From Sulfuritalea hydrogenivorans sk43H (lineage in GTDB: Bacteria; Pseudomonadota; Gammaproteobacteria; Burkholderiales; Rhodocyclaceae): a DNA stretch of 64,000 nt. The DNA is taken from NCBI RefSeq assembly GCF_000828635.1, contig NZ_AP012547.1, positions 3,038,001 to 3,102,000 on the forward strand, written 5' to 3'. Positions 63,199-64,000 of this stretch are shown here, in pieces (position 1 is the first letter of the stretch; every line of letters begins with the position of its first letter). Made by a program: the position numbers and the translations under genes. The notes below the pieces were generated by a model. It was given only the letters and a program-made list of their open reading frames with translations, did not search any database and had not been told where the DNA came from.

Positions 63199-64000
63199 GC
63201 ACTGACCATCGCGCGGCAGCGCCACCCAGCGGCCCCGTGCCGTGGGACAAAGCGTTCGCGCTGAAACTGCTGGCCGACATGGTGCGCATCCGCCGGATGG
63301 AGGAGAAGTCGGCCGAGATGTATGGCGCGGGCAAGATTCGCGGCTTCCTGCATCTCTACATCGGCGAGGAGGCGACGGCGGTCGGCGCGCTGCACGCGCT
63401 GGCGGCAGAGGACAACATCGTCGCCACCTACCGCGAACACGGCCATGCGCTGGTGCGCGGCATGGACATGGGCGCGATCATGGCCGAGATGTACGGCAAG
63501 CGTGAAGGCTGCGCGCGCGGCCGCGGCGGCTCGATGCATTTGTTCGACAAGGCGACGCGGCTGTTCGGCGGCAATGCCATCGTCGGTGGCGGGTTGCCGC
63601 TGGCGGTCGGCTTGGGGCTGGCCGCGAAAATGCAGAAGGAGAAACGCATCACCGCCTGCTTCTTCGGCGACGGCGCGGTGGCCGAAGGCGCCTTCCACGA
63701 ATCGCTGAACCTGGCTGCCTTGTGGAAACTGCCGGTGCTGTTCTGCTGCGAGAACAATCTCTTCGGCATGGGCACGGCCATCGAGCGCGCCGAATCGCAG
63801 ACCGACCTTTGCGTCAAGGCGACGTCCTACAACATGCCGGCGCTGAAGGTCGACGGCATGGATATCGTCGCCGTGCATGAGGTCACGAAACAGGCCGCGC
63901 AGCGCGTGCGCGCCGGCGAGGGGCCGGTCTTCGTCGAGTACCAGACCTACCGCTTCCGCGCCCACTCGATGTTCGACGCAGAGCTCTACCGGCAGAAGGC
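63195..64000 (+). CDS. pdhA: Pyruvate dehydrogenase E1 component alpha subunit (partial)
   Basis: The first 268 residues of an E1-alpha subunit are present; the gene runs off the window. The thiamine diphosphate motif [20 protein letters not shown] is followed by [16 protein letters not shown]. It also has [20 protein letters not shown] and [21 protein letters not shown] sequence ([14 protein letters not shown]). Pyruvate is the likely substrate; acetoin dehydrogenase alpha (AcoA) is a close alternative. It overlaps acsA by four bases, a pairing seen with acetoin- and pyruvate-type complexes. Confidence 0.85.

Overview
The window looks like a GC-rich betaproteobacterial chromosome, most likely a Rhodocyclales-type respiratory environmental bacterium. 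This is inferred from gene content and codon use: membrane transhydrogenase, glycolate oxidase, a Hyf/Ehr-type ion-pumping complex, many c-di-GMP proteins and an FNR-like site. No rRNA, tRNA or CRISPR array was seen.

Left part (1-25.4 kb): the 3' end of uvrA; a tiny exported Lys/Glu-repeat peptide; a PAP2 phosphatase; pntAB; corA; an acyl-CoA synthetase with an HDOD protein. A glycolate-to-glycerate operon follows (hyi, a glycerate 2-kinase with a frameshift, glcD, glcE, glcF). Then come cytochrome b561 with two YceI proteins, two unrecognised genes, and an operon in which a helix-turn-helix/2Fe-2S/flavin-reductase fusion precedes an S24-like protein lacking its catalytic lysine. A six-PAS GGDEF-EAL protein and an lldD-type lactate dehydrogenase close this part.

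Accessory island (26.3-30.9 kb): three small genes on the minus strand are each followed by a structured site with the layout of an integron attC. One site still holds an IS5-family element with a CTAA target duplication, and an IS110-family remnant lies at the upstream end. No integrase gene is visible, so this reads as an integrase-less cassette cluster (CALIN). The cassettes carry an orphan BrnA antitoxin, a DUF4236 protein and a frameshifted membrane protein. A vapBC pair follows.

Middle (31-48 kb): a six-subunit complex-I/hydrogenase-4-like operon whose large subunit has lost all nickel ligands (an Ehr-type complex). Next are a SulP transporter with an unusual coiled-coil insertion, a PduO-type adenosyltransferase, a PAS-GGDEF protein, a DUF2249/FmdE pair behind an FNR-like box, and a four-gene run (aroG, a GT39-type glycosyltransferase, a UbiA-family phosphoribosyltransferase-like enzyme, a cyclic-nucleotide-binding protein).

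Right part (48-64 kb): a chemoreceptor and a soluble periplasmic Cache protein; a three-gene 2-oxoacid oxidoreductase whose gamma and alpha subunits are fused through a linker encoded by a repeat-like stretch; an HDOD-REC-GGDEF protein; an RlmN-like methyltransferase; an exported caspase/Sel1 protein; acsA; and the start of a pyruvate dehydrogenase E1-alpha gene.

Across the whole window a short hairpin-bearing repeat (core CGCCAGCGCCGACT) occurs about eight times on both strands, in spacers and inside coding genes in different reading frames.
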